This document shows positions 8,597 through 17,472 of a stretch of DNA of 53,535 nucleotides, piece after piece. The translations under genes were made by a program, and so were the position numbers. Origin of the DNA: an uncultured Bacillaceae bacterium. GTDB lineage: Bacteria; Bacillota; Bacilli; Bacillales; Caldibacillaceae. Every line of letters begins with the position of its first letter. Position 1 is the first letter of the stretch. The stretch lies in NCBI GenBank assembly GCA_937951955.1, contig CALGAD010000038.1, positions 1 through 53,535 of the forward strand. Reading direction: 5' to 3'. The notes beneath the pieces are model-generated. The model was given only the letters and a program-made list of their open reading frames with translations, was not told the DNA's origin and searched no databases.

Positions 8597-10105
8597 TTAT
8601 GTCTCGCTTACTTTTTCTTCAGCAGCATCATCCCGTTTTTTCTCCGTGTGCAGCCAGCGATAAATTGTTCGCGCATCCTCTCCTGCAACATCAATTGTCC
8701 TGCCAACAATCATTCCCCTTCCAGAGAGGAGATAAATATAAAAGGAATGCAATTTTTTTCTATACTGAAACCAGTTTTGCGACACATCTAACGATTGGAT
8801 GCGGTTTTTTAACGCATAAATCGTCTTGGCCGTAAAAAACCGTGAGCGAACCGCTAACTGACTTCCCTCAATATGCCATCCCGCAAATCGATACGCCTTA
8901 TACCCGAGAAAGGCAAAAAAGGGTATAGCGAGTAAGAGCAAGTATCCCCACGGTTGGAGAAAATAACTGGCAACGAGGACGGGAATAGTCACTACATATA
9001 AAGGACGCAACACATAGCGAATTTTCGCCCGCTCCGGGACAGGAATAAACGGAACGTCCACTGTATACTCGAGGTGGCATTGTTCAATGAAGGACGCACA
9101 TTGAGAACGTCGAATCAAGGGAGCGATAACGACTTCACCGCTAAATTCATCCTCACCACTGACTCCGCCGCTGATAATCGTTACCGTTGCCAAACCGAAA
9201 ATTTTCCGGATGAACCCTTCATAAACGATGATTCCTTGTACGCGGTTCAGCGGTACACTGATCGAATGCCGTTCAAATAGTCCGTGGGAAATGATCAAAT
9301 GTTTATCGGTTTTCTCGACTTTAAAATGAGCATATTTAAGCACAGATTGGATAATGGCGATGATATAAGCAATGATAATCACCGCCAGTGCGATGAGAAG
9401 AAATGTGACTAAATTGCTCTGATACAGTTGGAATACATGCCTTAAAATAATAAATGGATCGAACGGCAAATACTCTTCGATTTGCGAGACAAACGCCAGT
9501 ACCCCGGCGATTACCCCGACTGTCCCACCGCTTGTAATTGCAACAAGCAAGACATCTTTAAAATTTAATGTAAAAACAGTCTCCCGTTCTTCAGTCAATG
9601 GAATATGGGAAGGCTGTTCCCCATCACTTTCTTGTTGTAATTCCCCTTCATCTGCAATGACCGCTTCCATTTTTGCACGTTTAATCGTTTGCTGGATCCG
9701 CTCCGCTTCTGCTTTAGAAATAGCTGTAAAAACCGCTTCCTGCTCCCCACCGGCAGTTTCAATCGTCATTTTCACCTGATCGAATAATCGTTGAATAATG
9801 CCTTGCGAAGTGGAAATGCTCTGGATACGATCAAACGGAATATACCGTTTTTTCCTGACAAACAGACCCGATTCCACCCGGATTTCCTGGTCTTCGATCC
9901 AGTAAACAAAGCGGAGCCAGGATACGATCGCACTGATGAGCGTTCCAAAAAATACTACGATAGCAAGAATAATGATAAATACCGAAAAGTTATCACGCCT
10001 GGTGCCTAAAAAGATAAATACAAGAATCGGAAAAATCGATTCCTTTATAACCCCAATGAGATTGGAAACAATCGCGATCGGATGCAGCCGCTTTTTTTCA
10101 AACAT
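8597..10105 (-). CDS. ydbT: PH-domain membrane protein YdbT
   Basis: 502 aa with several hydrophobic segments and three bacterial PH-like (bPH2/DUF304) repeats, each starting near a phrase such as RVESGLFVRKKRYIPFDRIQS, ISHGLFERHSISVPLNRVQG or the C-terminal FFTAKTIYALKNRIQS. The ATG at 10105 is chosen because AGGGTGG lies 9 bases upstream. It overlaps the ydbS stop by 8 bases, showing translational coupling. In B. subtilis ydbST belongs to the SigW regulon and contributes to resistance to antimicrobial compounds. Confidence 0.87.
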   Translation of the reverse strand: MFEKKRLHPIAIVSNLIGVIKESIFPILVFIFLGTRRDNFSVFIIILAIVVFFGTLISAIVSWLRFVYWIEDQEIRVESGLFVRKKRYIPFDRIQSISTSQGIIQRLFDQVKMTIETAGGEQEAVFTAISKAEAERIQQTIKRAKMEAVIADEGELQQESDGEQPSHIPLTEERETVFTLNFKDVLLVAITSGGTVGVIAGVLAFVSQIEEYLPFDPFIILRHVFQLYQSNLVTFLLIALAVIIIAYIIAIIQSVLKYAHFKVEKTDKHLIISHGLFERHSISVPLNRVQGIIVYEGFIRKIFGLATVTIISGGVSGEDEFSGEVVIAPLIRRSQCASFIEQCHLEYTVDVPFIPVPERAKIRYVLRPLYVVTIPVLVASYFLQPWGYLLLLAIPFFAFLGYKAYRFAGWHIEGSQLAVRSRFFTAKTIYALKNRIQSLDVSQNWFQYRKKLHSFYIYLLSGRGMIVGRTIDVAGEDARTIYRWLHTEKKRDDAAEEKVSET

Positions 10106-10577
10106 CTTCATCCGCCACCCTTGCCAGCTCCGAAATTCGCTTCCGCAGCTCCTCCGCCTCCTCCATTTCCAGGGCCGGGATTTCATGAACGGTAGCCGCC
10201 GTGTGAATCGTGATTGTGGCCAGTCCATATTTTTTCAAAATCGGCCCTTGTGTCCAATCCACATGCTGTACCCGGATCATCGGGATTAACGTTTTGACGA
10301 TGACAAAAATTCCGTGCTGGATGTCAACTTCATGTTCATTGACGCGGTAGCGCCATATCCGGTAGCGAATGCTCGGGCGAATCCATACCGAATAAACGGT
10401 GACACCAATCCAAAAAACGAAAAGAAGCGGAATAATCCATCGATACCAATCAAACCAAATGATCACACCGGTTCCGACAACCGCACCGATCAATACAATT
10501 AATGAAGCAATGATCCCGTGAATTCTCCAGACCGTTACTGCCTTTTTCGAAATCGTTTTCCACTGTGTTGTAGACAA
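10098..10577 (-). CDS. ydbS: PH-domain membrane protein YdbS
   Basis: 159 aa from a TTG start at 10577, the same length as B. subtilis YdbS. A near-perfect ribosome site (GGAGGTGA) precedes the TTG by 6 bases. In-frame ATGs farther upstream (10610, 10715) lie at or before the predicted transcription start and are unlikely. Two transmembrane helices (about residues 20-60) precede one bPH2 domain (YRVNEHEVDIQHGIF and MIRVQHVDW). It probably forms a complex with YdbT. Confidence 0.87.
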   Translation of the reverse strand: MSTTQWKTISKKAVTVWRIHGIIASLIVLIGAVVGTGVIIWFDWYRWIIPLLFVFWIGVTVYSVWIRPSIRYRIWRYRVNEHEVDIQHGIFVIVKTLIPMIRVQHVDWTQGPILKKYGLATITIHTAATVHEIPALEMEEAEELRKRISELARVADEDV

Positions 10578-10613
10578 ACGTGTCACCTCCTGTGAACTCT
10601 CCGTATCCATCCA

Positions 10614-10639
10614 TACGAATGAATCAGAAAAAGGTTTTA
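10614..10639 (-). promoter_or_regulatory. SigW-type promoter of ydbST
   Basis: The minus strand reads TAAAAC, 16 bp, then CGTAT, with a T-rich stretch after the -35. This is one base from the ECF SigW consensus TGAAAC-N16-CGTA. The start of transcription would be near 10607, about 30 bases before the ydbS TTG. Confidence 0.6.
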
Positions 10640-10727
10640 ATTTTTCACATTTTTGTCGGTTTTCCCAGGAAATTGTCAAGGGAGAATTGCGGTTTGCGGT
10701 GGGCGGGAAACGCACACTATGGCTTTT

Positions 10728-11978
10728 CTAGTTTTCTATGATCTCTTCATAGGTGTTTTTAACAAAATCGTGATAAGGTGTCCACGGTAGAGCTTCTAAA
10801 TTTTTTCGGGCGAGCGTAATCAGTTGTTGCGCTTTTTCCTTCTCTTTTCTTTTCCAGTAAATGAGTGCACGAATGCAATCCTTAATATAAAAGGATGATA
10901 AATCTAAAGGATGATTGACGACAGACGGAAGTTCCGCTTTTTCTAGCCAATATAACGCCTCTGTCAACTGATTGCGGTAATACAGGGCCTGACCTTTTAA
11001 AATGTATATAAACGGAAGCATGTATTCCGGCACATCAGGATTGGATAGATACCGATTACAAATTTGAATCACCGTTTCATAATCTTTTTCGATAGCCAGA
11101 ATTCGCTCAGCTTTATTCAGTTCCAGGTAAATATTCAAATCTTCGTCGCCGGAAAAAGCAATGTACTGGGTCATTTTTGTAGAATAATATTCAATCTTCT
11201 CTAGATCTTGATAAATCGTGGCATACCCGAGAGCCAAACGGTATAGATCATCAATAAGATAAAAAATTTTTTCACTCCGGGAAAATTCAATCGCACTTTC
11301 TAACGTGTTTAACGCTTCTTCCAAATCACCGACGGCAAATTCGAGTATCGCCTGATAATAATCAAATTCCAGGCGTGTCATCGGATCGATATAGGCGTGA
11401 TTTTCCTCAATATGTTTTCGTTCTTTCCGTAAAATGTCCAGTGCCTCTTGATACTTGCGCCTTTCAAACTTTTCCAGCGCCCCCAATATACCAATTCCTG
11501 CCCTTCTCGCGGTTAAATTCATTTCATCGTAAATATTCGCTGCTTTTTCTAAATATGGCTCCCAGCCCCCTTGATCTGTTACGATCAAACTTTTTCCGTA
11601 CAGATCCAGTAACCGGGCCGCTTCATACCCTTTTGTCAGTTTGGAAAGGTACGGTTTGATTAAACGTATCATCGTTTTATATTTTGATTTAGCCTCAGGA
11701 ATCGATTGCGGAATCTCCGCATGGATTTTCTCGACCTTTTCCAGCAATTCTCTTAATTCTTTGGAGCTGACTTCATCTAAAAGTTCGGCCGCTTCAACCC
11801 CCAGCCTTTTCGCGATATAGTTCAAACTTTCCATCGATGGTTTCGCACGGTTATTTTCAATGAGACTGAGCATCCCTTTCGACAGTTCACTACCCGCCAA
11901 CTCTTCCAAAGTCATTCCCTTTTGTTTACGCAGCTTGCGAATCCTCTCACCTAAAGTCGCGATGGTCATCTCCTCCAT
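10728..11978 (-). CDS. XRE-family regulator with TPR-like C-terminal domain
   Basis: 416 aa. An N-terminal Cro/CI helix-turn-helix (TLGERIRKLRKQKGMTLEELAG, then LSKGMLSLIENNRAKPSMESL) is followed by about 330 residues of helical repeats rich in Tyr, Leu and Glu, resembling TPR sensor domains of RNPP-type regulators. It is divergent from an MFS exporter, and two matching palindromes lie between them, so it probably controls both. No signalling-peptide gene was found nearby. The start is uncertain: ATG 11978 or ATG 11969, both with a ribosome site too close. This gene is not part of the conserved B. subtilis block. Confidence 0.8.
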   Translation of the reverse strand: MEEMTIATLGERIRKLRKQKGMTLEELAGSELSKGMLSLIENNRAKPSMESLNYIAKRLGVEAAELLDEVSSKELRELLEKVEKIHAEIPQSIPEAKSKYKTMIRLIKPYLSKLTKGYEAARLLDLYGKSLIVTDQGGWEPYLEKAANIYDEMNLTARRAGIGILGALEKFERRKYQEALDILRKERKHIEENHAYIDPMTRLEFDYYQAILEFAVGDLEEALNTLESAIEFSRSEKIFYLIDDLYRLALGYATIYQDLEKIEYYSTKMTQYIAFSGDEDLNIYLELNKAERILAIEKDYETVIQICNRYLSNPDVPEYMLPFIYILKGQALYYRNQLTEALYWLEKAELPSVVNHPLDLSSFYIKDCIRALIYWKRKEKEKAQQLITLARKNLEALPWTPYHDFVKNTYEEIIEN

Positions 11979-12053
11979 TTCTCCGCCAAGACTTGCTTCT
12001 TACGTTCAATTATATTAAACTTTCTCATTTTATTAAAGAAGAAAGAAATTTTC

Positions 12054-12070
12054 GTTTAATTTAATTAAAA
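12054..12070. promoter_or_regulatory. 17-bp palindrome, probable operator 1
   Basis: GTTTAATTTAATTAAAA is an odd-centred palindrome (centre 12062) with one mismatched end. It lies near the start of the divergent regulator gene and is nearly identical to operator 2, centred 51 bp away. Confidence 0.55.
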
Positions 12071-12077
12071 TAATATA

Positions 12078-12106
12078 TTGATTTTTCTGGATACTGGTGT
12101 TATAGT
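12078..12106 (+). promoter_or_regulatory. SigA promoter of the MFS gene
   Basis: TTGATT, a 17-bp spacer and TATAGT. The last two bases of the -10 overlap the operator palindrome at 12105-12121, so a bound repressor would block RNA polymerase. Confidence 0.65.
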
Positions 12107-12121
12107 TTAATTAAATTAAAC
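12105..12121. promoter_or_regulatory. 17-bp perfect palindrome, probable operator 2
   Basis: GTTTAATTAAATTAAAC has perfect 8-bp arms around one central base (12113). It begins inside the -10 box of the MFS promoter, a classic repressor position. Confidence 0.6.
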
Positions 12122-12145
12122 TTTTCAATAAGGGGATGGGTTGAA

Positions 12146-13438
12146 ATGAATGAAAAAAGGAAATTAAAAAGGGCCGCATATCACCTCTGGACCTTTACGA
12201 TTAGCAAATTAATTTCCTCATTCGGTCAACAAGTGTATGCCTTTGCGATCAGTTTGTATATTTTAAAACTTACCGGGTCCGCGACAAGTTTTGCCGTTAA
12301 CCTCGTCTGCAGTATTTTACCGCGGACAATCAGTGCACCGATTGTCGGCTATATGGCGGACAATTACTCAAGAAAGGCGATTGTTATTATTTCACAAATT
12401 GTCACGACACTCGCGCTAATTGGACTGCTAACCATCAGTCTCACTATCGGGCTTTCACTGATCGCCATTTACACAACAACCGTTATTTTATCTATTTGTT
12501 CGGCTTTTTCTGCATTAACCTTTACAACGTCGCTGACTCGCCTCGTTGGTAATGAGCGCATTCAAAGGGCAACCGCGTTAAACCAGATGTCGATTTCTTT
12601 AGCAGCGATTGGCGGGCCGGCCATCGGCGGAGTTTTATACGGTTTTGTTTCCATGGAAACTTTTTTAATCATGTACATCGTAGCATCTACGCTCGCCGTT
12701 ACACTAGAATCGACGATGAATTTCAACTTATTTGCCAGTGAAGATGCTGCCGAATTGTCAGAGGAAAAAGAGTCGTTCTGGCAGAGCACGAAAGCCGGTA
12801 TTGCTTACTTAAAACTTCAACCGGTTTTAATGATGCTTTTTTGGGCACTGCTCTTTATTAATTTCCTTGCCGGGTCCTTTGATGTTGGTTTTGCCTATAT
12901 TTTAATCGAAGTATTAAAAATGGAGGCCAGTCAATTCGGTATCATCGAAGGGGCCTTTGCTTTAGGGATGTTGGTGTTCTCCATCTATTTTTCAGTAAGA
13001 AAAGAAGTAAAGTATCCCCTCGTCACAGGAAAATGGGGAGTTATCGGTCTTGGCTTGATCATGATCGTCTCGTGTGTGCCGCTGATCATTCCGTTTACAA
13101 ATCTAGTTAACTTTGTCTATTATCTGTTATTAATGTTTTTGCTCGGATCACTCATAATTACGATTAACACACCATTACAAGTGATGATGCAAAAAACCAT
13201 TGACGATCAATATAAAGGACGGATTTTCTCCTTTCTCGAAACAATGGCAACAGCTCTAATTCCGGTAGGCATGCTCGTTTACGGTGCTTTGTATGATACG
13301 TTACCTGCAGAGTGGGTAATGGGAGCTTCCGGTATCGCTCTAATCATTTATATCCTCTACGCATTTAAAAACGAACTTATTCAAAAAGCACACCCTGACT
13401 GGAAGCCGAAAAAGAAATCAGTAGAGATGGAAGCGTGA
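12146..13438 (+). CDS. MFS transporter, probable drug exporter (MefA-like)
   Basis: 430 aa with about 12 hydrophobic segments and a short charged tail. The loop GYMADNYSRKAIVI between helices 2 and 3 is the MFS motif A. Overall character is that of the MFS_3/macrolide-efflux-like group (N-terminal SSFGQQVYAFAISLYILKLTGSA). It is divergently transcribed from the XRE/TPR regulator. Substrate is unknown; efflux of a toxic compound sensed by the regulator is an inference. Confidence 0.82.
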   Translation: MNEKRKLKRAAYHLWTFTISKLISSFGQQVYAFAISLYILKLTGSATSFAVNLVCSILPRTISAPIVGYMADNYSRKAIVIISQIVTTLALIGLLTISLTIGLSLIAIYTTTVILSICSAFSALTFTTSLTRLVGNERIQRATALNQMSISLAAIGGPAIGGVLYGFVSMETFLIMYIVASTLAVTLESTMNFNLFASEDAAELSEEKESFWQSTKAGIAYLKLQPVLMMLFWALLFINFLAGSFDVGFAYILIEVLKMEASQFGIIEGAFALGMLVFSIYFSVRKEVKYPLVTGKWGVIGLGLIMIVSCVPLIIPFTNLVNFVYYLLLMFLLGSLIITINTPLQVMMQKTIDDQYKGRIFSFLETMATALIPVGMLVYGALYDTLPAEWVMGASGIALIIYILYAFKNELIQKAHPDWKPKKKSVEMEA

Positions 13439-13463
13439 TTTATTAAAAGAACCTGTACGCAAG

Positions 13464-13500
13464 AAGGAGGCCAATTTGCTAAGCTGGCCTCCTTTTTTAG
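13464..13500 (+). terminator. Terminator after the MFS gene
   Basis: A perfect 10-bp stem (AAGGAGGCCA/TGGCCTCCTT) with an 11-base loop, followed by TTTT. It lies 25 bp past the stop codon. Confidence 0.85.
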
Positions 13501-13552
13501 TATTGTTTTTAATGTGATGAAGATTTGTGAATTATTATGCATTCGGAGATTT

Positions 13553-14518
13553 TTACAAATAAAAACTTGCTCCATCAACCCACTCGTAGTCAGTCGTTTC
13601 TTTTAAATCACGCACAAGCTGAAAAAGGGCTTCATCCTTTTGCTTCGCTTCAATCATGACATCAATTTGCTCAACAGTCCCTTTTACTTTTGCAAAAAAC
13701 ACGCGAATTGGCTCCGGATCAATGAAATCGGCATGAGCCCGAAAATTCGTTTCTGATTTCGGGCTTGAGATATGCATTTTTAACGGTAAAGGCGAAGCTT
13801 GCCACGTTGCACAAATCCGCTCCCAAAACTCTTCCCAGGAATGACCTTCATGGTTCGCCTCATGATGATGCAAATCGAACACGAGGGGGATCCCCAGCTT
13901 TTCACATAAATACAGGGCGTCTTGAACGGAAAACGTCTTATCATCATTTTCCAAAATAATCATTGATTGAATGTGCGGCGGTACAAATCCCCAATTATGG
14001 ATAAACTGTTCCAGCGCTTTTTCTTTATTCCCATACCCGCCGCCAATATGCAGCACGCAACGATGTTTCGGATCGAGACCAAACCTTTTTAATAAATGCC
14101 AGTGCATGTCCAAGGTTTTAATGGATTGGTGTAAAACTTCTGCCTTCGGGGAGTTTAAAATGACAAAATGATCCGGATGAAAATCAACCCGAACTTGAGG
14201 ATGCTCGCTTAAAAATGCTCTAATCGCAGCAAGTTCCTCCTCCAGCGGTTCATAAATATCGAGATCCGCCACCACATCATGGGTCCCGAGCGGGAGAAGT
14301 TTTGAACTAAACCGAAAAAAAGAGATATCATTTTCGAGGTTATATCGCAATAACCGCAAACAGTTCGTTAAATTCTTTTTCGCAATAGTCGCTAACTTGT
14401 TGATCGCCGCCTCGCGATCGTCCAACTTTTGAAAATGCGTCAACGTCATCGTATGGGACGGCGATGAATTCGGCAAATGCACACTCATCGCCACATACCC
14501 GAGACGGATGAAAGTCAT
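13553..14518 (-). CDS. uvsE: UV DNA damage endonuclease UvsE
   Basis: 321 aa, a full-length UVDE-family TIM barrel. The start MTFIRLGYVAMSVHLPN is the family signature. Metal-ligand regions include VRVDFHPDHFVIL, HIGGGYGNK, MIILENDDKTF, VFDLHHHEANH and LKMHISSPK. The enzyme nicks DNA 5' of UV photoproducts. It lies in the insertion between ydbS and cshA. A 21-bp repeat array starts 89 bp upstream. Confidence 0.93.
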   Translation of the reverse strand: MTFIRLGYVAMSVHLPNSSPSHTMTLTHFQKLDDREAAINKLATIAKKNLTNCLRLLRYNLENDISFFRFSSKLLPLGTHDVVADLDIYEPLEEELAAIRAFLSEHPQVRVDFHPDHFVILNSPKAEVLHQSIKTLDMHWHLLKRFGLDPKHRCVLHIGGGYGNKEKALEQFIHNWGFVPPHIQSMIILENDDKTFSVQDALYLCEKLGIPLVFDLHHHEANHEGHSWEEFWERICATWQASPLPLKMHISSPKSETNFRAHADFIDPEPIRVFFAKVKGTVEQIDVMIEAKQKDEALFQLVRDLKETTDYEWVDGASFYL

Positions 14519-14606
14519 GAAAAATCCCTCATTTCATCAAGCTACAGACTAGTTTTTCCGGAAATGGGGGATTCATGATATGAAAAATATCGTTTCTCAT
14601 TTTGAT

Positions 14607-14774
14607 TTTGGGTAAATTGCACTCTTATTTGGGTAAATTCCTCTATTAATTGAGTAAATTCAATTAAGATTTGGGCATTTTCTGTTCTGTTTTGGGTAAA
14701 TTCATCTGGTATTTGGGTAAATCTCTAGATTTTTTGGATAAATTCACACGTTATTTGAGCAAATCTCTGTTCCA
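14607..14774 (+). repeat. 21-bp phased repeat array A (8 units)
   Basis: Cores start at 14607, 14628, 14649, 14670, 14691, 14712, 14733 and 14754, each exactly 21 bp apart. The consensus is TTTGGGTAAATT plus about 9 unrelated bases. Variants include TTTGAG, TTTGGA, ATTGAG and one TTTGGGCATTTT. The array fills the gap between uvsE and the end of the NERD gene. Two stop codons (14647, 14665) break the frame that stays open in arrays B-D. Confidence 0.93.
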
Positions 14775-14779
14775 AATAA

Positions 14780-15745
14780 TTATTGTTTCAATTCCAATAT
14801 GTACTTTCTATTTCTCGTCTGACCTATAGCTTTATATCCGGCCTTATCCAGCAACTTTTTGACTGTTTTTCGCGAAGAAATCTTTAAGTAATCCAGTCCA
14901 TCCTTGATCGTGATGGCCTCATTGATCAAAAGAAAATAGTCATTCAATGCTTCAATATGGGCGTCACTGCTTTTAAAGCCACACTTTGGACAGATCCAGT
15001 TCAAATAATTGTACTTCATCACAGTATAAGAACAATGAGGACAAAGAACGCCTTTGAATAAGTCCGAAACGTCTAATTGATAATTTCGCAAAATATCTCG
15101 CTGCATAGGGTGATGATTATCTAACAATATTTTACATAGCTGATTTAATTGTCTTTCATTTAATACTTTACTTTGATAGTGGGAATCGAATGATTCAAGT
15201 TTCAGGAGTAAGTTAGGGGAAGTAATGATATGTTTAGATAATTCGGGACTAAGTGCTTGATTTTCAATTCTAGTAGCGGATGTAAAAGCGACAAGGGAAG
15301 CCATGGGGATAATGGGGAATCCTATTTGATCGAACCATCGTTGTAATAGAAACTTATGTCGGAAAACTTGACTGATCGGATTTGGAAATACTTCTTCTTT
15401 TCCTGATTCTTTCACTTGAACGAGCTGATCAAATTCTTTAAAGAGGACCGTGCCTTGATAATTCTTTACTTCTAAGATAAGGATATACTTGCTTGTTAAA
15501 ATAAGAAAATCTACCTGAAAGTAATTATGATCCAGACGTAATCGCAAGTTATGAAAGATTCGGTACTTCTTTTTCGGTAAAAGTGTTAGATAATAAAAAA
15601 CTTCTTTTTCGCCAAGATAGCCTGCCAGACTCTGCCGGAATCGAGTAGCAATTTCATTTCGCCTCGGGTGATGCGGATGAATCCGGCGATTTAACGCCTC
15701 TTCTTGTAGTAAATCTAGTGATTTTTCGAAGGACTTTACTATCAT
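14780..15745 (-). CDS. NERD-domain protein with C-terminal zinc ribbon
   Basis: 321 aa. A nuclease-related (NERD) domain covers about residues 35-150. Its restriction-endonuclease-like core has Asp in NYFQVDFLIL and Glu-x-Lys in LILEVKNYQG. A zinc ribbon follows (CPHC at about residue 233, CPKC at about 252). The C-terminus (about 270-320) looks like a small winged or homeodomain-like fold. NERD proteins are predicted nucleases; their substrates are mostly unknown. A good ribosome site (GGGAGGAATT) precedes the ATG. The gene is bracketed on both sides by 21-bp arrays of the same family. Confidence 0.85.
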   Translation of the reverse strand: MIVKSFEKSLDLLQEEALNRRIHPHHPRRNEIATRFRQSLAGYLGEKEVFYYLTLLPKKKYRIFHNLRLRLDHNYFQVDFLILTSKYILILEVKNYQGTVLFKEFDQLVQVKESGKEEVFPNPISQVFRHKFLLQRWFDQIGFPIIPMASLVAFTSATRIENQALSPELSKHIITSPNLLLKLESFDSHYQSKVLNERQLNQLCKILLDNHHPMQRDILRNYQLDVSDLFKGVLCPHCSYTVMKYNYLNWICPKCGFKSSDAHIEALNDYFLLINEAITIKDGLDYLKISSRKTVKKLLDKAGYKAIGQTRNRKYILELKQ

Positions 15746-15775
15746 TCAATTCCTCCCTTTTATCATGATGGCATT

Positions 15776-15804
15776 ATTCTAGCAAATCCATTCAAACAAG
15801 TCTA
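15776..15804 (-). promoter_or_regulatory. SigA-like promoter of the NERD gene
   Basis: TAGACT, a 17-bp spacer and TAGAAT on the minus strand, 30-60 bp before the start codon. The -35 is 23 bp from the first unit of array B. Confidence 0.5.
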
Positions 15805-15826
15805 TTATTTCCAAAAATATTTCCTA

Positions 15827-15994
15827 TTTAGGTAATTTTGCCGCCATTTTGAGTAAATTGAGGCGTTATTTGAGCAAATCAGCCTATGATTTGAGTAAAA
15901 GTACAGTTTATTTGGGCAAATTCAGGCTTTTTTTGGGTAAATCTCTTTCAAATTTGAGTAAATTGCTCACAGATTTGGGTATTTCTCCCACCCA
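15827..15994 (+). repeat. 21-bp phased repeat array B (8 units)
   Basis: Cores start at 15827, 15848, 15869, 15890, 15911, 15932, 15953 and 15974, exactly 21 bp apart. They have the same core and the same orientation as array A (TTTGGGTAAATT, with TTTGAG and TTTGGGC variants). The array lies between the NERD promoter and the cshA terminator. Its spacers share no obvious sequence. Confidence 0.93.
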
Positions 15995-16000
15995 ATTGCT

Positions 16001-16029
16001 AAAAAAAGAGTGAAATCCTCCGATTTCAC
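16001..16029 (-). terminator. Terminator of cshA
   Basis: A perfect 8-bp stem GTGAAATC/GATTTCAC with a 4-base loop, followed on the minus strand by TCTTTTTTT. It lies 12 bp past the cshA stop and abuts array B. Confidence 0.88.
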
Positions 16030-16040
16030 CCTTTTCATGA

Positions 16041-17450
16041 TTATCGTCCGCGGCGGAAGCCTTTGCGGCGGCTTCGGCTGCGTTCCCTCTCCCGGTTTCT
16101 TCCAAAGCGAGAGCCTTTTTCTTTTTTCACAGGAAGAGGGGGTTCGCTTGAGATTTTTACCGGTGTGGTATCCGGTTCTTTCGTTAGCATCTTCAGCGCA
16201 GCGGACAAAATCGAAATACTATCGTGTTCTTCGAGTAGTTCTTCTGCTGCTTTGCGATACAGTGTCAGGTTATTTTCTTCGACAACGTTTAGCAGTTTGT
16301 CAACGACGATGCGTTGCTGACCTTCAATAGCTTCGGCAAGGGATGGGACTTGCATGCGTTTCATGCGTTTTTTCGTTGTCGCTTCGACAGTACGCAAGTA
16401 GCCCATTTCCCTCGGTGTAACTAATGTTACCGCCATACCTTGTTTACCGGCCCGGCCTGTACGGCCAATGCGGTGAACATAACTTTCCGGATCTTGCGGG
16501 ATGTCGAAATTGTAGACATGCGTCACGCCGGAAATATCGAGGCCCCGGGCAGCGACGTCGGTAGCAACAAGCACGTCAATGGAGCCGGTCTTGAATTTCC
16601 GCAACACGCTCATGCGTTTCGCCTGGCTTAAGTCGCCGTGGATGCCTTCGGCGGTGTAGCCACGAATTGACAGGGCTTCCGCCAGTTCATCGACCCGGCG
16701 TTTCGTGCGGCCAAAGACGATTGCCAGTTCTGGTGAATGATAATCGAGTAAGCGAGTTAACGCTTCAAACTTATCTTTTTCGTCCACCTTAACGAAAAAT
16801 TGTTCAATTTGCGGAACCGTCATTTCTTTCGCTTTAATCCGGATCGTTTGCGGATTAACCATGAAGTTCTCGGCAATTTTGCGAATGCGATCAGGCATCG
16901 TAGCGGAAAAGAGGAGCGTTTGCCGGTCGCTCGGGACCTGGCGTAAAATCTCTTCAATATCGTCAATAAAGCCCATATTCAACATCTCGTCGGCTTCATC
17001 GAGCACGACGGTATTGATATGATCGAGGCGGATCGTTTTCCGCTTGATATGATCAAGGAGACGTCCCGGTGTACCGACGATAACGCTCGGTTTTTTCTTC
17101 AATGCCCGAATTTGCCGGGAGATATCCTGGCCACCGAAGACCGCTAGCACTTGCACCCGTTTATCGTAGCCGATTTTATGCAATTCCTCGGAAACTTGAA
17201 TTGCCAGTTCCCGGGTCGGGGCAATGACCAGACTTTGAATAGTCCGCGCTTCCGGGTTGACCTTTTCAATGATCGGTATTCCAAAGGCAGCGGTCTTCCC
17301 TGTACCGGTTTGTGCCTGACCGATAATATCATGACCTTCCAGGCATAGCGGTATCGCCTGTTCTTGAATCGGTGTTGTTTCTTCAAAGCCAATTCGTTTT
17401 AACGAGCGAATTGTACTTTCACTAATGTTTAATTCTTCAAATTTTCCCAA
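16041..17450 (-). CDS. cshA: DEAD-box RNA helicase CshA
   Basis: 469 aa from a TTG start at 17450, 10 bases after AAAGGAG. The ATG at 17528 would place the leader hairpin inside the gene. All DEAD-box motifs are visible: Q motif (FEETTPIQEQA), AQTGTGKTA, PTRELAIQ, GTPGRLLD, DEAD, SAT, RGLD and HRIGRTGRAG. A basic Arg/Ser/Gly-rich tail ends the protein. CshA unwinds RNA in ribosome assembly and the RNA degradosome, especially in the cold. The order murF-cshA is as in B. subtilis. Confidence 0.95.
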   Translation of the reverse strand: MGKFEELNISESTIRSLKRIGFEETTPIQEQAIPLCLEGHDIIGQAQTGTGKTAAFGIPIIEKVNPEARTIQSLVIAPTRELAIQVSEELHKIGYDKRVQVLAVFGGQDISRQIRALKKKPSVIVGTPGRLLDHIKRKTIRLDHINTVVLDEADEMLNMGFIDDIEEILRQVPSDRQTLLFSATMPDRIRKIAENFMVNPQTIRIKAKEMTVPQIEQFFVKVDEKDKFEALTRLLDYHSPELAIVFGRTKRRVDELAEALSIRGYTAEGIHGDLSQAKRMSVLRKFKTGSIDVLVATDVAARGLDISGVTHVYNFDIPQDPESYVHRIGRTGRAGKQGMAVTLVTPREMGYLRTVEATTKKRMKRMQVPSLAEAIEGQQRIVVDKLLNVVEENNLTLYRKAAEELLEEHDSISILSAALKMLTKEPDTTPVKISSEPPLPVKKEKGSRFGRNRERERSRSRRKGFRRGR

Positions 17451-17472
17451 TCGTTTCAAACTCCTTTTATGC

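Noticed and set aside
14607..15994. Arrays as CRISPR
   Set aside because: The conserved part is only 11-12 bp, spacers are 9-10 bp, and no cas genes are near. CRISPR repeats and spacers are at least twice as long.
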